64,000 bases of DNA from Hyphomicrobiaceae bacterium. Lineage in GTDB: Bacteria; Pseudomonadota; Alphaproteobacteria; Rhizobiales; Hyphomicrobiaceae. Where the stretch lies: NCBI GenBank assembly GCA_041397645.1, contig JAWKWE010000004.1:434001-498000 (forward strand), in the 5' to 3' direction. Positions 34,306-43,112 of the stretch are shown in pieces. Numbering within the stretch: the first letter of the stretch is position 1; the number at the start of each line of letters is the position of its first letter. Under the pieces are notes generated by a model that was not told the origin of the DNA, ran no database searches, and worked only from the letters and a program-made list of their open reading frames with translations. The translations under genes and the position numbers were made by a program.

Positions 34306-35022
34306 ATGGTTTCTGTCATCATCCCCACCTTGAACGCGGCGACGACGCTGCCGAACACCCTTTCAGCGCTCGTTCCGGCTGCGGTGGAAGGCTTCGTGCG
34401 CGAGGTCATCGTCTGCGACGGCGGCTCCACCGACGCGACGGCTAAGATTGCTGATGCCGCGGGGGTCGAATTTTTCACAGCACCGCGTGGGCGCGGGTCA
34501 CAGCTCAAGACGGGTGCGGCGCACGCCAAGTATCCATGGTTGCTGTTCCTGCATGCCGACACGATCCTTGAAGATGGCTGGATGCGCGACGCCAGCACTT
34601 TCATGCGCGAGGTTAGCGAGGGTACACGGGCGCCTTCGGCGGCGGCATTCCGCTTCAAGCTCGACGATAACGGTATCAAACCGCGGCTTCTGGAGGCCCT
34701 GGTTTCCGCGCGCTGTCATCTCCTCAGCTTGCCCTATGGCGATCAGGGGCTTTTGATGCCGCGCACGCTCTACAATGAAATCGGTGGCTTTCGCGACCAG
34801 CCGATCATGGAGGATGTCGACTTCGTCCGCCGCCTTGGTCGGCAACGTATTGCATTCCTGGAAACCCCGGCTTTGACCTCGGCGGTACGCTACAAGCGCG
34901 ATGGCTATCTGCGCCGCACGCTGCGCAACCAATCGTGTCTGCTGGCCTATAGCATCGGTATCCCTGCTGAACGCATCGCCGAGCGCTACGTCAGCCCGCG
35001 CGAAAGCGAGAGCTTAACGTGA
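34306..35022 (+). CDS. TIGR04283-type glycosyltransferase
   Basis: The 238-residue family 2 (GT-A) glycosyltransferase has MVSVIIPTLNAATTLPNTLSAL, VCDGGSTDAT, WLLFLHADTIL (the DxD-like site) and PIMEDVDFVRRL. The family model TIGR04283 is annotated as arsenosugar biosynthesis-associated. I chose the ATG at 34306 at the first beta-strand. Its stop overlaps the GTG start of the next gene (GTGA at 35019), indicating translational coupling. Confidence 0.92.
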   Translation: MVSVIIPTLNAATTLPNTLSALVPAAVEGFVREVIVCDGGSTDATAKIADAAGVEFFTAPRGRGSQLKTGAAHAKYPWLLFLHADTILEDGWMRDASTFMREVSEGTRAPSAAAFRFKLDDNGIKPRLLEALVSARCHLLSLPYGDQGLLMPRTLYNEIGGFRDQPIMEDVDFVRRLGRQRIAFLETPALTSAVRYKRDGYLRRTLRNQSCLLAYSIGIPAERIAERYVSPRESESLT

Positions 35023-35648
35023 GCAAAGGCGCGGGCGGACCATGTTTCGCGCCGCGCCTTTTGGTGATGGTCAAGGAACCGGTGCTAGGGCGGGTCAAAA
35101 CCCGACTGGCGCGCGATGTTGGCACCGCCGCCGCAACGCGCTTCTTCCGAACCAATCTCACGGTTACGCTGCAAAGGATCGCGCACGATAGGCGCTGGCA
35201 GACCATTCTGGCGGTCGCACCGAATCGTGCCGCGACCAGCGCAATGTTTCCTGCGGACCTGCCGCGCATGAGGCAAGGATCTGGCGATCTCGGCACACGC
35301 ATGGCGCGAATGGCAAAGCAGGCGCTACCAGGACCGATTGTGATCGTAGGAGGAGACATACCGGGCATCCGCGTCCACGACATCGCATCGGCGTTTGCGT
35401 CCCTTCGCGGGGCTGATGCCGTCTTCGGACCGGCCGGGGATGGCGGTTATTGGCTTGTCGGCCTTTCGCACAGGGCTCGCCACATCGGCGTGTTCAACAA
35501 CGTCCGCTGGTCGAGCGCATTTGCACTTTCGGACACACGCGCAAACCTCGCCGGCTTCAAGGTGGCCGAGGTCGCGCTCAAACACGACGTGGATGACGGT
35601 GCAGACCTGGCTGGCTTGATCGATATTTCGGGCAGGCTCATCTGCTAG
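35019..35648 (+). CDS. TIGR04282 / DUF2064 glycosyltransferase-like protein
   Basis: The 209-residue nucleotidyltransferase/GT-A-like protein has LLVMVKEPVLGRVKTRLARDVG near the start, VIVGGDIPGIRVHDI, FGPAGDGGYWLVGL and HDVDDGADLAGL, all typical of DUF2064/TIGR04282. It starts with GTG overlapping the previous stop. The coupled TIGR04283-TIGR04282 pair is the usual arsenosugar-associated arrangement, although no arsenite methyltransferase or arsenosugar radical SAM gene is nearby, so the arsenic link rests on family naming only. The tRNA-Leu is convergent 24 bp downstream. Confidence 0.92.
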   Translation: MSKGAGGPCFAPRLLVMVKEPVLGRVKTRLARDVGTAAATRFFRTNLTVTLQRIAHDRRWQTILAVAPNRAATSAMFPADLPRMRQGSGDLGTRMARMAKQALPGPIVIVGGDIPGIRVHDIASAFASLRGADAVFGPAGDGGYWLVGLSHRARHIGVFNNVRWSSAFALSDTRANLAGFKVAEVALKHDVDDGADLAGLIDISGRLIC

Positions 35649-35672
35649 CCCGACCGCGCCGCTTGTCGGATA

Positions 35673-35759
35673 TGGTGCGGACGGTGGGACTCGAACCCAC
35701 ACGCTCTTTCGAACTCAGGATTTTAAGTCCTGTGTGTCTACCGATTCCACCACGTCCGC
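35673..35759 (-). tRNA. tRNA-Leu (anticodon UAA)
   Basis: On the minus strand the acceptor arms are GCGGACG and CGTCCGC, with encoded CCA at 35673-35675. The anticodon arm is CAGGA-CTTAAAA-TCCTG, giving anticodon TAA. There is a long variable arm, as in class II tRNAs, and a T-arm with GGTTCGAGTCC. The length is 87 nt including CCA. It is convergent with the DUF2064 gene. Confidence 0.97.
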
Positions 35760-35883
35760 AGTCCGTGAAAAGATCCGCGCCCTTATGGCGGCTATTGCCG
35801 CGCGATGCAAACCCAGAAGCAGAAATTCGTTATCCCGGCGGTCGCGCGATGCAAAATCGGGCCAGCATCGCCTAGACGCCCGC

Positions 35884-36399
35884 TCAGGTGCGATCGCCAG
35901 CGGTCTGTTCGGGTGGAAACCCTTTCATCGTCGCTCGGGCTTTTCGCATCAACGACAGAAGTTCGTCCGGGCTGTCGATATTGATCGAATGGGGATAGTT
36001 GGGATCGCCCGCGCCCTTCAATTGCGATTGCACGTTACCTTGCGAGTCGAGGAACAACGTGCGCGGCACGTAGGTGCCATCCGGCGAAAATGCGCCATTG
36101 GACGACTTGTCCGCGTCGGCGTCGATAAGGATCATCACGAAATCCTTGGACGCCTCGACGATCTGCTTGTCGTAAAAGACGGATCGGAATTTCTTGCACG
36201 ATGGACACCACGGCGCATGAAAGACCATGATCACCGGCCGCCCGGTTTTCGAGGACTCGTAGATGCCTGAACGAATGTCGCGCCAATTGATCTCCGCCCC
36301 GTTCCAAACGTCGGCCATCGTTGGCGTGCGCGCGTATGCCGTTAAATGAGCCCCAACCATCACCGCAAAAGAAAGCGCTAAAGTGATCAAACGGGTCAT
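35884..36399 (-). CDS. Exported thioredoxin-fold protein
   Basis: The 171-residue protein has a signal peptide (MTRLITLALSFAVMVGAHLTAYA) and a thioredoxin-like domain with the redox motif CPSC in FHAPWCPSCKKFRSVFY. The pattern PVIMVFHAPWCPSC...TYVPRTLFLDSQG is that of thioredoxin_7/SoxW-like periplasmic reductants. It probably reduces or exchanges disulfides in periplasmic proteins such as cytochromes c; partner unknown. Confidence 0.88.
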   Translation of the reverse strand: MTRLITLALSFAVMVGAHLTAYARTPTMADVWNGAEINWRDIRSGIYESSKTGRPVIMVFHAPWCPSCKKFRSVFYDKQIVEASKDFVMILIDADADKSSNGAFSPDGTYVPRTLFLDSQGNVQSQLKGAGDPNYPHSINIDSPDELLSLMRKARATMKGFPPEQTAGDRT

Positions 36400-36541
36400 G
36401 AGAGGTTTGGCCTCTTAAAGATGCGAAGATGATTCGTGTCCAAGTCAGCCGGGGAAGATTTCCAGCATTCCGTACAGTACGCAACAAGGCCAAGGCGGAT
36501 CAATGGCGCCGTTAGCGGTGTGCGTTAACAATCGGCAAGGA

Positions 36542-37471
36542 TTAAGCCTCAGAAGCGACCCGTTGCGCCTCATAGCACGCGAGATTAGTTGCAGCGACGC
36601 TGAGAAGCGGGGTTTTGAGACCGGCAGCCTCACCCCGCGCAAGCATATCGCCAATGATAAGATCGGCTTCGATCCGCGCGTTCTTCTGCATGTCGCGCAA
36701 CATCGACGCCACCACTTTCGAGCTCGGATCGGTAAGCAGAGAGGCTATGTTGGCCATATGATCCGCGGAAGGCTCATGTCCATTCGCCTGCGCAACGGAC
36801 CGGCACTCCTCGATCAAGGCCAGCATCAAGCCACGTCCATGAGGCGTTGCCGAAATCTCGCCGACGCTGGCGCGGAAAAGGCAGGTCAACCCGGCGAGAC
36901 TCGCCAGCAGCACCCACTTGTCCCACATGGCCTGCATCATGTCCTCACGCATTTTCGGTTCGAAGTTTGCGGCTGAAAACACATCGAGGATCTTTCGACA
37001 TTGCGGAAGCTGTGACGGCATTCGTGGACCAAACGTCAGCAGGTGTAGCTGGTTGAGATGGCGGATTTCGCCATTCTCGCCAAGCGTCACGCTCAGGTGG
37101 CAGCTTCCACCAAGCACATGCTCTGCACCGAACGCTGCGTCGAGCGTGTCGAGATGCTTGATACCGTTGAGAAGCGGTAAGACAAGAGTGGATGACCCCA
37201 CCGCAGGACGGATTGCGTCAATCGCGGAGTCGAGATCGTAAGCCTTGCAGGACACGACAATGACGTCATGAGCCGCTGTCAGTTGATCTGAGAGCACGGT
37301 CTTGACCCGCGTCTGATCATTGCCGAACGGACTTTCGATCACGAGACCATGGTCAGCGAGCTGTTGTGCGCGTTTTTCCCGAACAAGAAACTTCACGTCG
37401 GCTCCCGCTGCGGCCAATCGCCCGCCGAAATAACCACCCGTTGCGCCCGCGCCCAATATTAAGATCTTCAT
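36542..37471 (-). CDS. panE: 2-dehydropantoate 2-reductase (ketopantoate reductase family)
   Basis: The 309-residue NADPH-dependent enzyme has the Rossmann motif ILGAGATGGYFGGRLAAAG, the catalytic Lys in VVSCKAYDLDSAID, and the C-terminal DKWVLLASLAGLTCLFR with a conserved late helix. In pantothenate synthesis it reduces ketopantoate. Several paralogues often coexist and can act on other 2-oxoacids, so the physiological substrate is not certain. I chose the ATG at 37471; a longer frame extends to 37612. Confidence 0.87.
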   Translation of the reverse strand: MKILILGAGATGGYFGGRLAAAGADVKFLVREKRAQQLADHGLVIESPFGNDQTRVKTVLSDQLTAAHDVIVVSCKAYDLDSAIDAIRPAVGSSTLVLPLLNGIKHLDTLDAAFGAEHVLGGSCHLSVTLGENGEIRHLNQLHLLTFGPRMPSQLPQCRKILDVFSAANFEPKMREDMMQAMWDKWVLLASLAGLTCLFRASVGEISATPHGRGLMLALIEECRSVAQANGHEPSADHMANIASLLTDPSSKVVASMLRDMQKNARIEADLIIGDMLARGEAAGLKTPLLSVAATNLACYEAQRVASEA

Positions 37472-37720
37472 GATTTTCCCGATCTCCGATTTCGCGACAA
37501 GAGATGGGGAAAATGTTCCTCTCATCTCATAACGCTCGATCACATAAGCGTATCCGCTCGTCACGTCCAACCGAAGCAATCGTGATTGGTATGTGCGCGC
37601 GGCGAAGCCCACATTTCACGTAGCGGTGAGCGGACATCCCACTCATCCCAATCGCGCATCGCCTCTTAGCTAGACGCGCGAAACTTTGACTTTAGACAAT
37701 TCTCTGAAGGGAGATTTCGT

Positions 37721-38008
37721 ATGATCCGTGCTTTCACGATTGCTCTACTTACCTTTGGCGTTGCGGGCTCTGCACTTGCCGCCGAAAACACAGCCAACGG
37801 CGTAACTTCATCCCACTCCGGGGAACTCAAGGCGCTCTACGAAGCCAAGCAGGCCCATAACATTCTCGCCCACCAGGGTTACGTCGCGATTTCGGATCTG
37901 GAACGTGACGTCGATGGTCGCTGGGTCGGCACCGCGGTGAAGAATGGCAAAACCATTGTTGTCGGCGTTGCCCTGCCGCATCCGCAAACGTCCCAGATCG
38001 AGCACTAA
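37721..38008 (+). CDS. Small exported protein, function unknown
   Basis: The 95-residue protein has a clear signal peptide (MIRAFTIALLTFGVAGSALA|AENTA) and a ~75-residue mature part. The stretch GYVAISDLERDVDGRWVGTAVKNGKTIVVGVALP resembles the beta-strand pattern of PepSY-like periplasmic proteins. AAGGGAG is 9 nt before the ATG. It stands alone with its own downstream hairpin. The PepSY resemblance is weak. Confidence 0.75.
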   Translation: MIRAFTIALLTFGVAGSALAAENTANGVTSSHSGELKALYEAKQAHNILAHQGYVAISDLERDVDGRWVGTAVKNGKTIVVGVALPHPQTSQIEH

Positions 38009-38046
38009 GCCAACGGCCTCGTCGATCCTTCGCAACCTGAGCAATC

Positions 38047-38076
38047 GCGCCCCTCTATCGCCTTGGAGAGGGGCGC
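38047..38076. terminator. Hairpin between the small exported protein and the GFA gene
   Basis: GCGCCCCTCT (38047-38056) pairs perfectly with AGAGGGGCGC (38067-38076) around a 10-nt loop, between convergent genes. It is a likely shared terminator, but the U-run is short. Confidence 0.6.
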
Positions 38077-38116
38077 AATTGCGTGGCCGCCTGGCGCCAA
38101 GTTAAGAACCTGGCGT

Positions 38117-38542
38117 CTACTCAGGAATGAGCTCTCCCGAACCACCGAATTCCGCAGGGAAGTCTGCCATCTTGGGTAGACCGTCCTTCATCGGCAAAAC
38201 GGTTTCCGCATAGCAGACGTGGATGTGGGGTTCGAATTTCAGATCTGGAATTGTGGCTGCGTACACATCAACCAATCCAAGTGGTGGATGGTTGGACATC
38301 ACATGCCCCCCGCACTTCTTGCAGTACTGGCGCTGGCTCACCGGCGTCTTTTCAAACAGGCCGAGACTCTCGGCGCCTTGAGTGACCTTGACGTTTTCCG
38401 GCTTCCAAAGCGTGAACGCATTGACCGGAGCCGCCGACCATGAGCGGCAGGATGCGCAGTGGCAGTAACCCATGCCCTCCGGCGCACCCGACGCCTCGAT
38501 CTTCACCGCGCCGCAAAAGCACTCGCCCTTGTATGTTGTCAT
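38117..38542 (-). CDS. GFA family (CENP-V/GFA) zinc protein
   Basis: The 141-residue protein of the glutathione-dependent formaldehyde-activating family has Cys-rich zinc motifs: ECFCGAVKIEA, GYCHCASCRSWSAAP and YCKKCGGHVMSNHPP. The founding member was proposed to join formaldehyde with glutathione, which would fit a C1-metabolising host, but most family members have unproven roles. It is convergent with the small exported protein gene and upstream of aspS on the same strand. Confidence 0.88.
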   Translation of the reverse strand: MTTYKGECFCGAVKIEASGAPEGMGYCHCASCRSWSAAPVNAFTLWKPENVKVTQGAESLGLFEKTPVSQRQYCKKCGGHVMSNHPPLGLVDVYAATIPDLKFEPHIHVCYAETVLPMKDGLPKMADFPAEFGGSGELIPE

Positions 38543-38678
38543 GGCGTTTCCCTGTCATGTGATTATCGGCGCGACGTTATGCGAACGCGCGCGGCCGGAC
38601 CAGCCATCCGAACGGAGAGCTGACCTCACATTTTCGCGGGGTACATTACAGGAGGGTTACGTGTTGCCCTGCACCGGC

Positions 38679-40496
38679 CTAGGTCTTCTTTGGTTCGGCC
38701 AGCATGACCCGCAAAGACAGCTCGCGTAGCTGCTTTGGCATCACCTCGCTGGGAGCGCCCATGAGCAAGTCGGCCGCCTGCTGGTTCATCGGGAACAATG
38801 TGACCTCGCGCAGGTTCTTGGCGCCCACCAGCAGCATGACGATGCGGTCGATGCCAGCCGCCATGCCGCCATGGGGCGGCGCGCCGTACTGGAAGGCGCG
38901 ATAAAGACCGCCAAAGCGCTCCTCCACATCCTTCTGGGAAAGCCCCGTGTTCTCGAACGCCTTCACCATCGTGTCGGGACGATGATTACGCACCGAGCCG
39001 GACGCAATCTCAAAGCCGTTGCAGACGATGTCGTACTGGTTGGCTTTGAGCGCGAGTTTCTCTTCGTCCGTCTTGGCCGCCTCAAGAGCTTCGAGACCAC
39101 CCTGAGGCATCGAGAACGGATTGTGCGAGAAGTCGATCTTCTTGTCGTCCTCGTTCCACTCGTAGAACGGGAAGTCGACAATCCATGCGATCGCAAAGGC
39201 GTTCTCGTCGATAAGCTTCAGCTCATGGCCGACACGGTCGCGAGCGGCGCCTGCGAATTTGTAGAACTTCGCCGGGTCACCTGCCGCGAAAAACACCGCG
39301 TCTCCGGTCTTCAAAGCAAGTTGCTTCTGGACTGCTTCCGCGCGCTCAGCGCCGATGTTCTTGGCGATTGGCCCAGCGCCCGCAGCGCCTTCTTCCTCGC
39401 GCCAGAATATGTAGCCAAGGCCCGGCTGGCCTTCGCCTTGAGCCCACGAATTCATGCGGTCGCAGAATGCTCGGCTGCCGCCGCCGGGCGCGGGGATCGC
39501 CCACACGCGCACCTTTGGATCTTTCGCAATCATGTTGGCGAAGACCTTGAAGCCCGATCCAGCGAAGTGCTCGGTCACGTCGGACATCACGATGGGGTTG
39601 CGCAGATCGGGCTTGTCGGAACCGTACTTCGCGATGGCCTCATCATAGGGAATGCGGGGCCAGCCCATGGTTACGGTCTTGCCTTCGGCGAACTCCTCAA
39701 AGACGCCGGTCAATACCGGCTCCATGGCCTGGAAGATATCCTCCTGCTCAACGAAACTCATCTCGACGTCGAGCTGATAGAACTCGCCGGGCAGCCGGTC
39801 GGCGCGCGGGTCCTCGTCGCGGAAACAGGGCGCGATCTGGAAATAGCGGTCAAAGCCCGACACCATCAGAAGCTGCTTGTACTGCTGCGGCGCTTGGGGA
39901 AGCGCATAGAACTTGCCCGGGTGAATGCGCGAGGGCACCAGGAAGTCTCGCGCGCCTTCCGGCGACGACGCGGTGAGGATGGGGGTCGAGAACTCAAAGA
40001 AACCCGCCTCGTTCATGCGCCGGCGCATGGATGCGATGACAGCAAGCCGCTTCATGATGTTGGCGTGCAGCGTTTCGCGGCGCAGATCGAGGAAGCGATA
40101 CTGCAGCCGCAGATCCTCCGGGTAATCAGGCTCACCGAACACGGGAACGGGCAGCTCTTTTGCCTGCGAGAGCACCTCGATCTCGGTCGCGTAGACTTCG
40201 ATCTGGCCCGTAGGCAGATCCTCGTTGGTCGTGCCGTCCGGGCGGTCGCGAACGGTCCCGTCAACGCGGATCACCCACTCGGAGCGCACCAACTCGGCGG
40301 CCTTGAAGGCCTTGCTGTCGGGATCTGCCACCACCTGGGTGATCCCGTAGTGATCGCGCACGTCTATAAACAGCACACCGCCGTGATCGCGCACGCGATG
40401 AACCCAGCCGGAGAGGCGGGCAGTCTTGCCGTTGTCGGATTGCCTCAACGCGCCACAGGTGTGCGAGCGATATCGGTGCAGCTTGGCCTCGGCCAT
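38679..40496 (-). CDS. aspS: Aspartyl-tRNA synthetase
   Basis: The 605-residue class II synthetase has an N-terminal OB fold (HTCGALRQSDNGKTARLSGWVHRVRDHGG), a bacterial insertion domain, and the class II motifs in FQIAPCFRDEDPRADR (motif 2) and GGMAAGIDRIVMLL (motif 3). In bacteria that also have GatCAB it is often non-discriminating (charges tRNA-Asn too). I chose the ATG at 40496 (MAEAKLHRYR), the conserved start of rhizobial AspRS. Confidence 0.98.
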   Translation of the reverse strand: MAEAKLHRYRSHTCGALRQSDNGKTARLSGWVHRVRDHGGVLFIDVRDHYGITQVVADPDSKAFKAAELVRSEWVIRVDGTVRDRPDGTTNEDLPTGQIEVYATEIEVLSQAKELPVPVFGEPDYPEDLRLQYRFLDLRRETLHANIMKRLAVIASMRRRMNEAGFFEFSTPILTASSPEGARDFLVPSRIHPGKFYALPQAPQQYKQLLMVSGFDRYFQIAPCFRDEDPRADRLPGEFYQLDVEMSFVEQEDIFQAMEPVLTGVFEEFAEGKTVTMGWPRIPYDEAIAKYGSDKPDLRNPIVMSDVTEHFAGSGFKVFANMIAKDPKVRVWAIPAPGGGSRAFCDRMNSWAQGEGQPGLGYIFWREEEGAAGAGPIAKNIGAERAEAVQKQLALKTGDAVFFAAGDPAKFYKFAGAARDRVGHELKLIDENAFAIAWIVDFPFYEWNEDDKKIDFSHNPFSMPQGGLEALEAAKTDEEKLALKANQYDIVCNGFEIASGSVRNHRPDTMVKAFENTGLSQKDVEERFGGLYRAFQYGAPPHGGMAAGIDRIVMLLVGAKNLREVTLFPMNQQAADLLMGAPSEVMPKQLRELSLRVMLAEPKKT

Positions 40497-40653
40497 AGGG
40501 CCCTCGTGTCGTACCAAAGGTTTCGTGGGAATCGAGGCGGAAAAGCGCATGTAGCGCGCCGAAAGTCAAGGCGGGGCACCCATTCCCCCGACCCGCCAGG
40601 ATAGCCTGTCAGATCAAAGGAATTCGGGCCACTCAGAGCCGCATGGACGCGTC

Positions 40654-41199
40654 TTATGACTTGCCGCGCCGATGTTCTTCCAACCTGGGCATGATTTCTA
40701 CCAAGTTGCAGGGCCGATGCCTCAGATCGAGCTGGAAGACCAGGATGCCGTCCCAGGCATCCCGGCACGCCCCCGGAGACCCCGGCAGGCAAAAGATGTA
40801 GGTGCCATGCGCCACTCCAGCGCAGGCGCGCGACTGCATCGTGGATGTCGCAACCTTGGCATAGGACAGCATGTGAAAAAGGATCGCGAAGCCTTCGATG
40901 TCTTTCTCAAACAGCGGCTTTACAGCCTCCGGCGTAACGTCATGCCCGGTAAAGCCGGTTCCGCCCGTGGTGATGACACAATCGACACCCGGATCGGCAA
41001 TCCAGCCTTCGACCTTGGCACGAATGGCGGCAACGTCATCCTTGATGAGGGCGCGGTCCGCAAGCACATGCCCTGCCCCTTGCAGACGCTCTACCAGGAG
41101 GTCGCCTGACTTGTCTTCTCCGAGGCTTCGGGTGTCGGACATCGTGAGCACAGCGATGCGGACTGGAACGAAGGGGCGAGTCTCGTCGATGCCTGCCAT
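40654..41199 (-). CDS. moaB: Molybdenum cofactor biosynthesis protein B
   Basis: The 181-residue MoaB/Mog-like protein binds molybdopterin and probably adenylylates it or prepares it for Mo insertion. Signatures are VLTMSDTRSLGEDKSGDLL, VDCVITTGGTGFTGHDVTPEAV and CLPGSPGACRDAWDGIL. I chose the ATG at 41199; a frame to 41265 is less likely. The GyrI-like gene lies upstream on the same strand, with a strong hairpin between. Confidence 0.94.
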   Translation of the reverse strand: MAGIDETRPFVPVRIAVLTMSDTRSLGEDKSGDLLVERLQGAGHVLADRALIKDDVAAIRAKVEGWIADPGVDCVITTGGTGFTGHDVTPEAVKPLFEKDIEGFAILFHMLSYAKVATSTMQSRACAGVAHGTYIFCLPGSPGACRDAWDGILVFQLDLRHRPCNLVEIMPRLEEHRRGKS

Positions 41200-41231
41200 G
41201 GCGAACCTTTGGAGAGATGTGAAAATAAGAA

Positions 41232-41259
41232 TGCGCCGGCATCTTTGAATGCCGGCGCA
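41232..41259 (-). terminator. Perfect 11-bp terminator hairpin after the GyrI-like gene
   Basis: TGCGCCGGCAT (41232-41242) and ATGCCGGCGCA (41249-41259) pair perfectly around a 6-nt loop. On the minus strand a U-rich tract (TTCTTATTTTC) follows, ending transcription before moaB. Confidence 0.8.
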
Positions 41260-41292
41260 CCTCATGTCCAGTCTTGCCCTTGCGCGGCGCCC

Positions 41293-41808
41293 TCAGGCAG
41301 CCTGCTGACCGGCCGCGTCAATGCGATGGGTGCGAACGTTGACGGGCACGCACACATCGGCCCGCACGTCGCCCTGGCCCATCTGACGGGGATCGTCGAG
41401 ATAGATCGTGACCAGCGGACGGCGCTCATCCATGTTCAGGCCTGACGGCGCCTCGAAAGCGTCGTGGATGCCGTGGAGTGTCATATGTAGATCGTCATGG
41501 CTGCCGACGTTGCGACTGCGCAGATAGGATCCGCCGGGCAACGTCTGCACGCCGAGCTCACGCATCGCACGCTCTTCGAACAGCGGATCGAGATCGACGC
41601 ACGCGTCGTAGCGGCACTTGTCGACCCCAACAACCTTTGCGCTATCGCGCAGGAGGCCGAAACCGCGAGAAATCGGCGTATGGAGGCCATTTTTTGCCAG
41701 CCATCCGAGCATCATGTCCCATGCAGCAGGAATGGTCTCTTCATAAGGACCAACCTGACGAACATAAGCAAGACGCCAAGGGCGCAAATATACGAGGCCA
41801 CTTTTCAT
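41293..41808 (-). CDS. GyrI-like small-molecule-binding domain protein
   Basis: The 171-residue single-domain protein resembles the GyrI/SbmC/AraC effector-binding fold (LRPWRLAYVRQVGPYEETIPAAWDMMLGWL; CRYDACVDLD; GSYLRSRNVGSHDDLHMTLHGI). Such proteins bind or hydrolyse small toxic compounds, and some inhibit DNA gyrase. There is no DNA-binding domain. I chose the ATG at 41808; frame upstream to 41889 is open. Role unknown. Confidence 0.85.
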   Translation of the reverse strand: MKSGLVYLRPWRLAYVRQVGPYEETIPAAWDMMLGWLAKNGLHTPISRGFGLLRDSAKVVGVDKCRYDACVDLDPLFEERAMRELGVQTLPGGSYLRSRNVGSHDDLHMTLHGIHDAFEAPSGLNMDERRPLVTIYLDDPRQMGQGDVRADVCVPVNVRTHRIDAAGQQAA

Positions 41809-41983
41809 GGGTGCAATACCTTCTCGAACTCCAGCCGATCCGCTACCGGACCGTCCGCACTGTTGTTGAGTTGACGATAGCCGCCCCAAGCGTCCAGCCG
41901 CTTAAGTCAACGGTTAAAATCCAAAACACCGGCCGAGAAATTGAACGGGCGGCTGGCAAAAACCGCGCATGGTTGAGAAGGCG

Positions 41984-42955
41984 CTAAACATGATCCGTCA
42001 GTTTGGCCCTGAGCGCTAACAAATCTGACCATGCTAGCTGTTTCGCCGCTGGCGTGCGCAGCAGGTACGCGGGATGTAGCGTTGCGACAGCGGGCACGAA
42101 GCGCTCGCCTATCTTGATCTGCCGCCACTTGCCGCGAAGCCGCATGATGCCTTCAGCAACGGAGAAAACCTCTTTGGCCGCCGCCCCTCCGAGCACAACG
42201 ATAAAATCGGGGGCAACTAGTTCCATCTGACGTTCGAGAAACGGCCGACACGCAATCGCCTCTTGGGGTGTCGGCGTGCGATTGCCGGGAGGACGCCAAT
42301 AGACAATGTTGGTGATGTGAACCTGGCTCTCGTCGAGGCCAATGGCTGCCAGCATCTTGTCGAGCAGCTGGCCAGCGCGCCCGACGAAGGGCTTGCCAGC
42401 CAAGTCCTCGTCTCGGCCAGGCGCTTCGCCGATCAGCATCAGCCGTGCCTGTGGCGCACCCCGAAAGAAGCAGAGATTGGTCGCCGTGGCCTTGAGGCCG
42501 CAGCCGTCAAAGTCGCGCAGCGCCTTTTCGAGTTCATCCAGCGATGAAGCCTGCCGGGCGACTGTCCGCGCTTCGGTCTCAGCCGCGCTCGGCGCCAGCG
42601 GCGTTACAGGCCGAGTTTCGAACCGAGGGGGAGCCGCGGCGGGCCATGGCGGAGAAAGCACCGGAGATGGACCGGCTGCGCGAGCAGGCCCACCACTTGG
42701 TCCAGCGCCCGGCGCCCCCAAAGGAGTAGGCATCGAGCCCGTTGAAACGCCGTGCGGCGGCCAGCTTTGCCGATCAGCCGTGCTGTCAGCCTCACCATGT
42801 GCCGGACGATCTGGCCAATCGAACGCCGCGCTCGGCGCGGCCGGCCCGCGCGCCAACCAGTCTAGCGGCGTCTCACCCACCACGCTATCGGCACCCATCG
42901 ACCGTTGCCAGTCGATCAGTCCGAGGATCTCCTCCATGGTCAGTTCACGCGTCAT
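41984..42955 (-). CDS. Uracil-DNA glycosylase, family 4-like
   Basis: The 323-residue protein has a short N-terminal helix region (MEEILGLIDWQRSMG...PLDWLARGP), a ~90-residue Pro/Ala/Gly-rich linker and a UDG domain with GEAPGRDEDLAGKPFVGRAG (catalytic motif 1) and HPAYLLR (motif 2). It excises uracil from DNA. Compared with iron-sulfur family 4 enzymes, the N-terminal CxxC is reduced to one Cys (DGCGLKATATNL) and the third ligand, in KCRPPGNR, is Trp (YWRPPGNR); only the Cys in IACRPFL remains. A [4Fe-4S] cluster is therefore unlikely. I chose the ATG at 42955. It is divergent from the ETF-QO gene. Confidence 0.92.
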   Translation of the reverse strand: MTRELTMEEILGLIDWQRSMGADSVVGETPLDWLARGPAAPSAAFDWPDRPAHGEADSTADRQSWPPHGVSTGSMPTPLGAPGAGPSGGPARAAGPSPVLSPPWPAAAPPRFETRPVTPLAPSAAETEARTVARQASSLDELEKALRDFDGCGLKATATNLCFFRGAPQARLMLIGEAPGRDEDLAGKPFVGRAGQLLDKMLAAIGLDESQVHITNIVYWRPPGNRTPTPQEAIACRPFLERQMELVAPDFIVVLGGAAAKEVFSVAEGIMRLRGKWRQIKIGERFVPAVATLHPAYLLRTPAAKQLAWSDLLALRAKLTDHV

Positions 42956-43112
42956 GCCCCGAACCGTAACGGAGCTGGCCCGCCTTTGCACGTCTTGCGT
43001 GGATCCATCCCCGTCTTGGCTCTATCGTCCATGCGGGGTTATGGCGGCTTGACGCATGGGGGTAGGGGACCTAATCGAAAAAGCCGAAAAAAGCGAAAGG
43101 GACAGATCGATA

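Noticed and set aside
38871..40604. 577-codon open frame on the plus strand opposite aspS
   Set aside because: Exact antisense of a certain gene; its composition (Arg, His, Val-rich) is that of a codon-bias shadow and no domain is visible.
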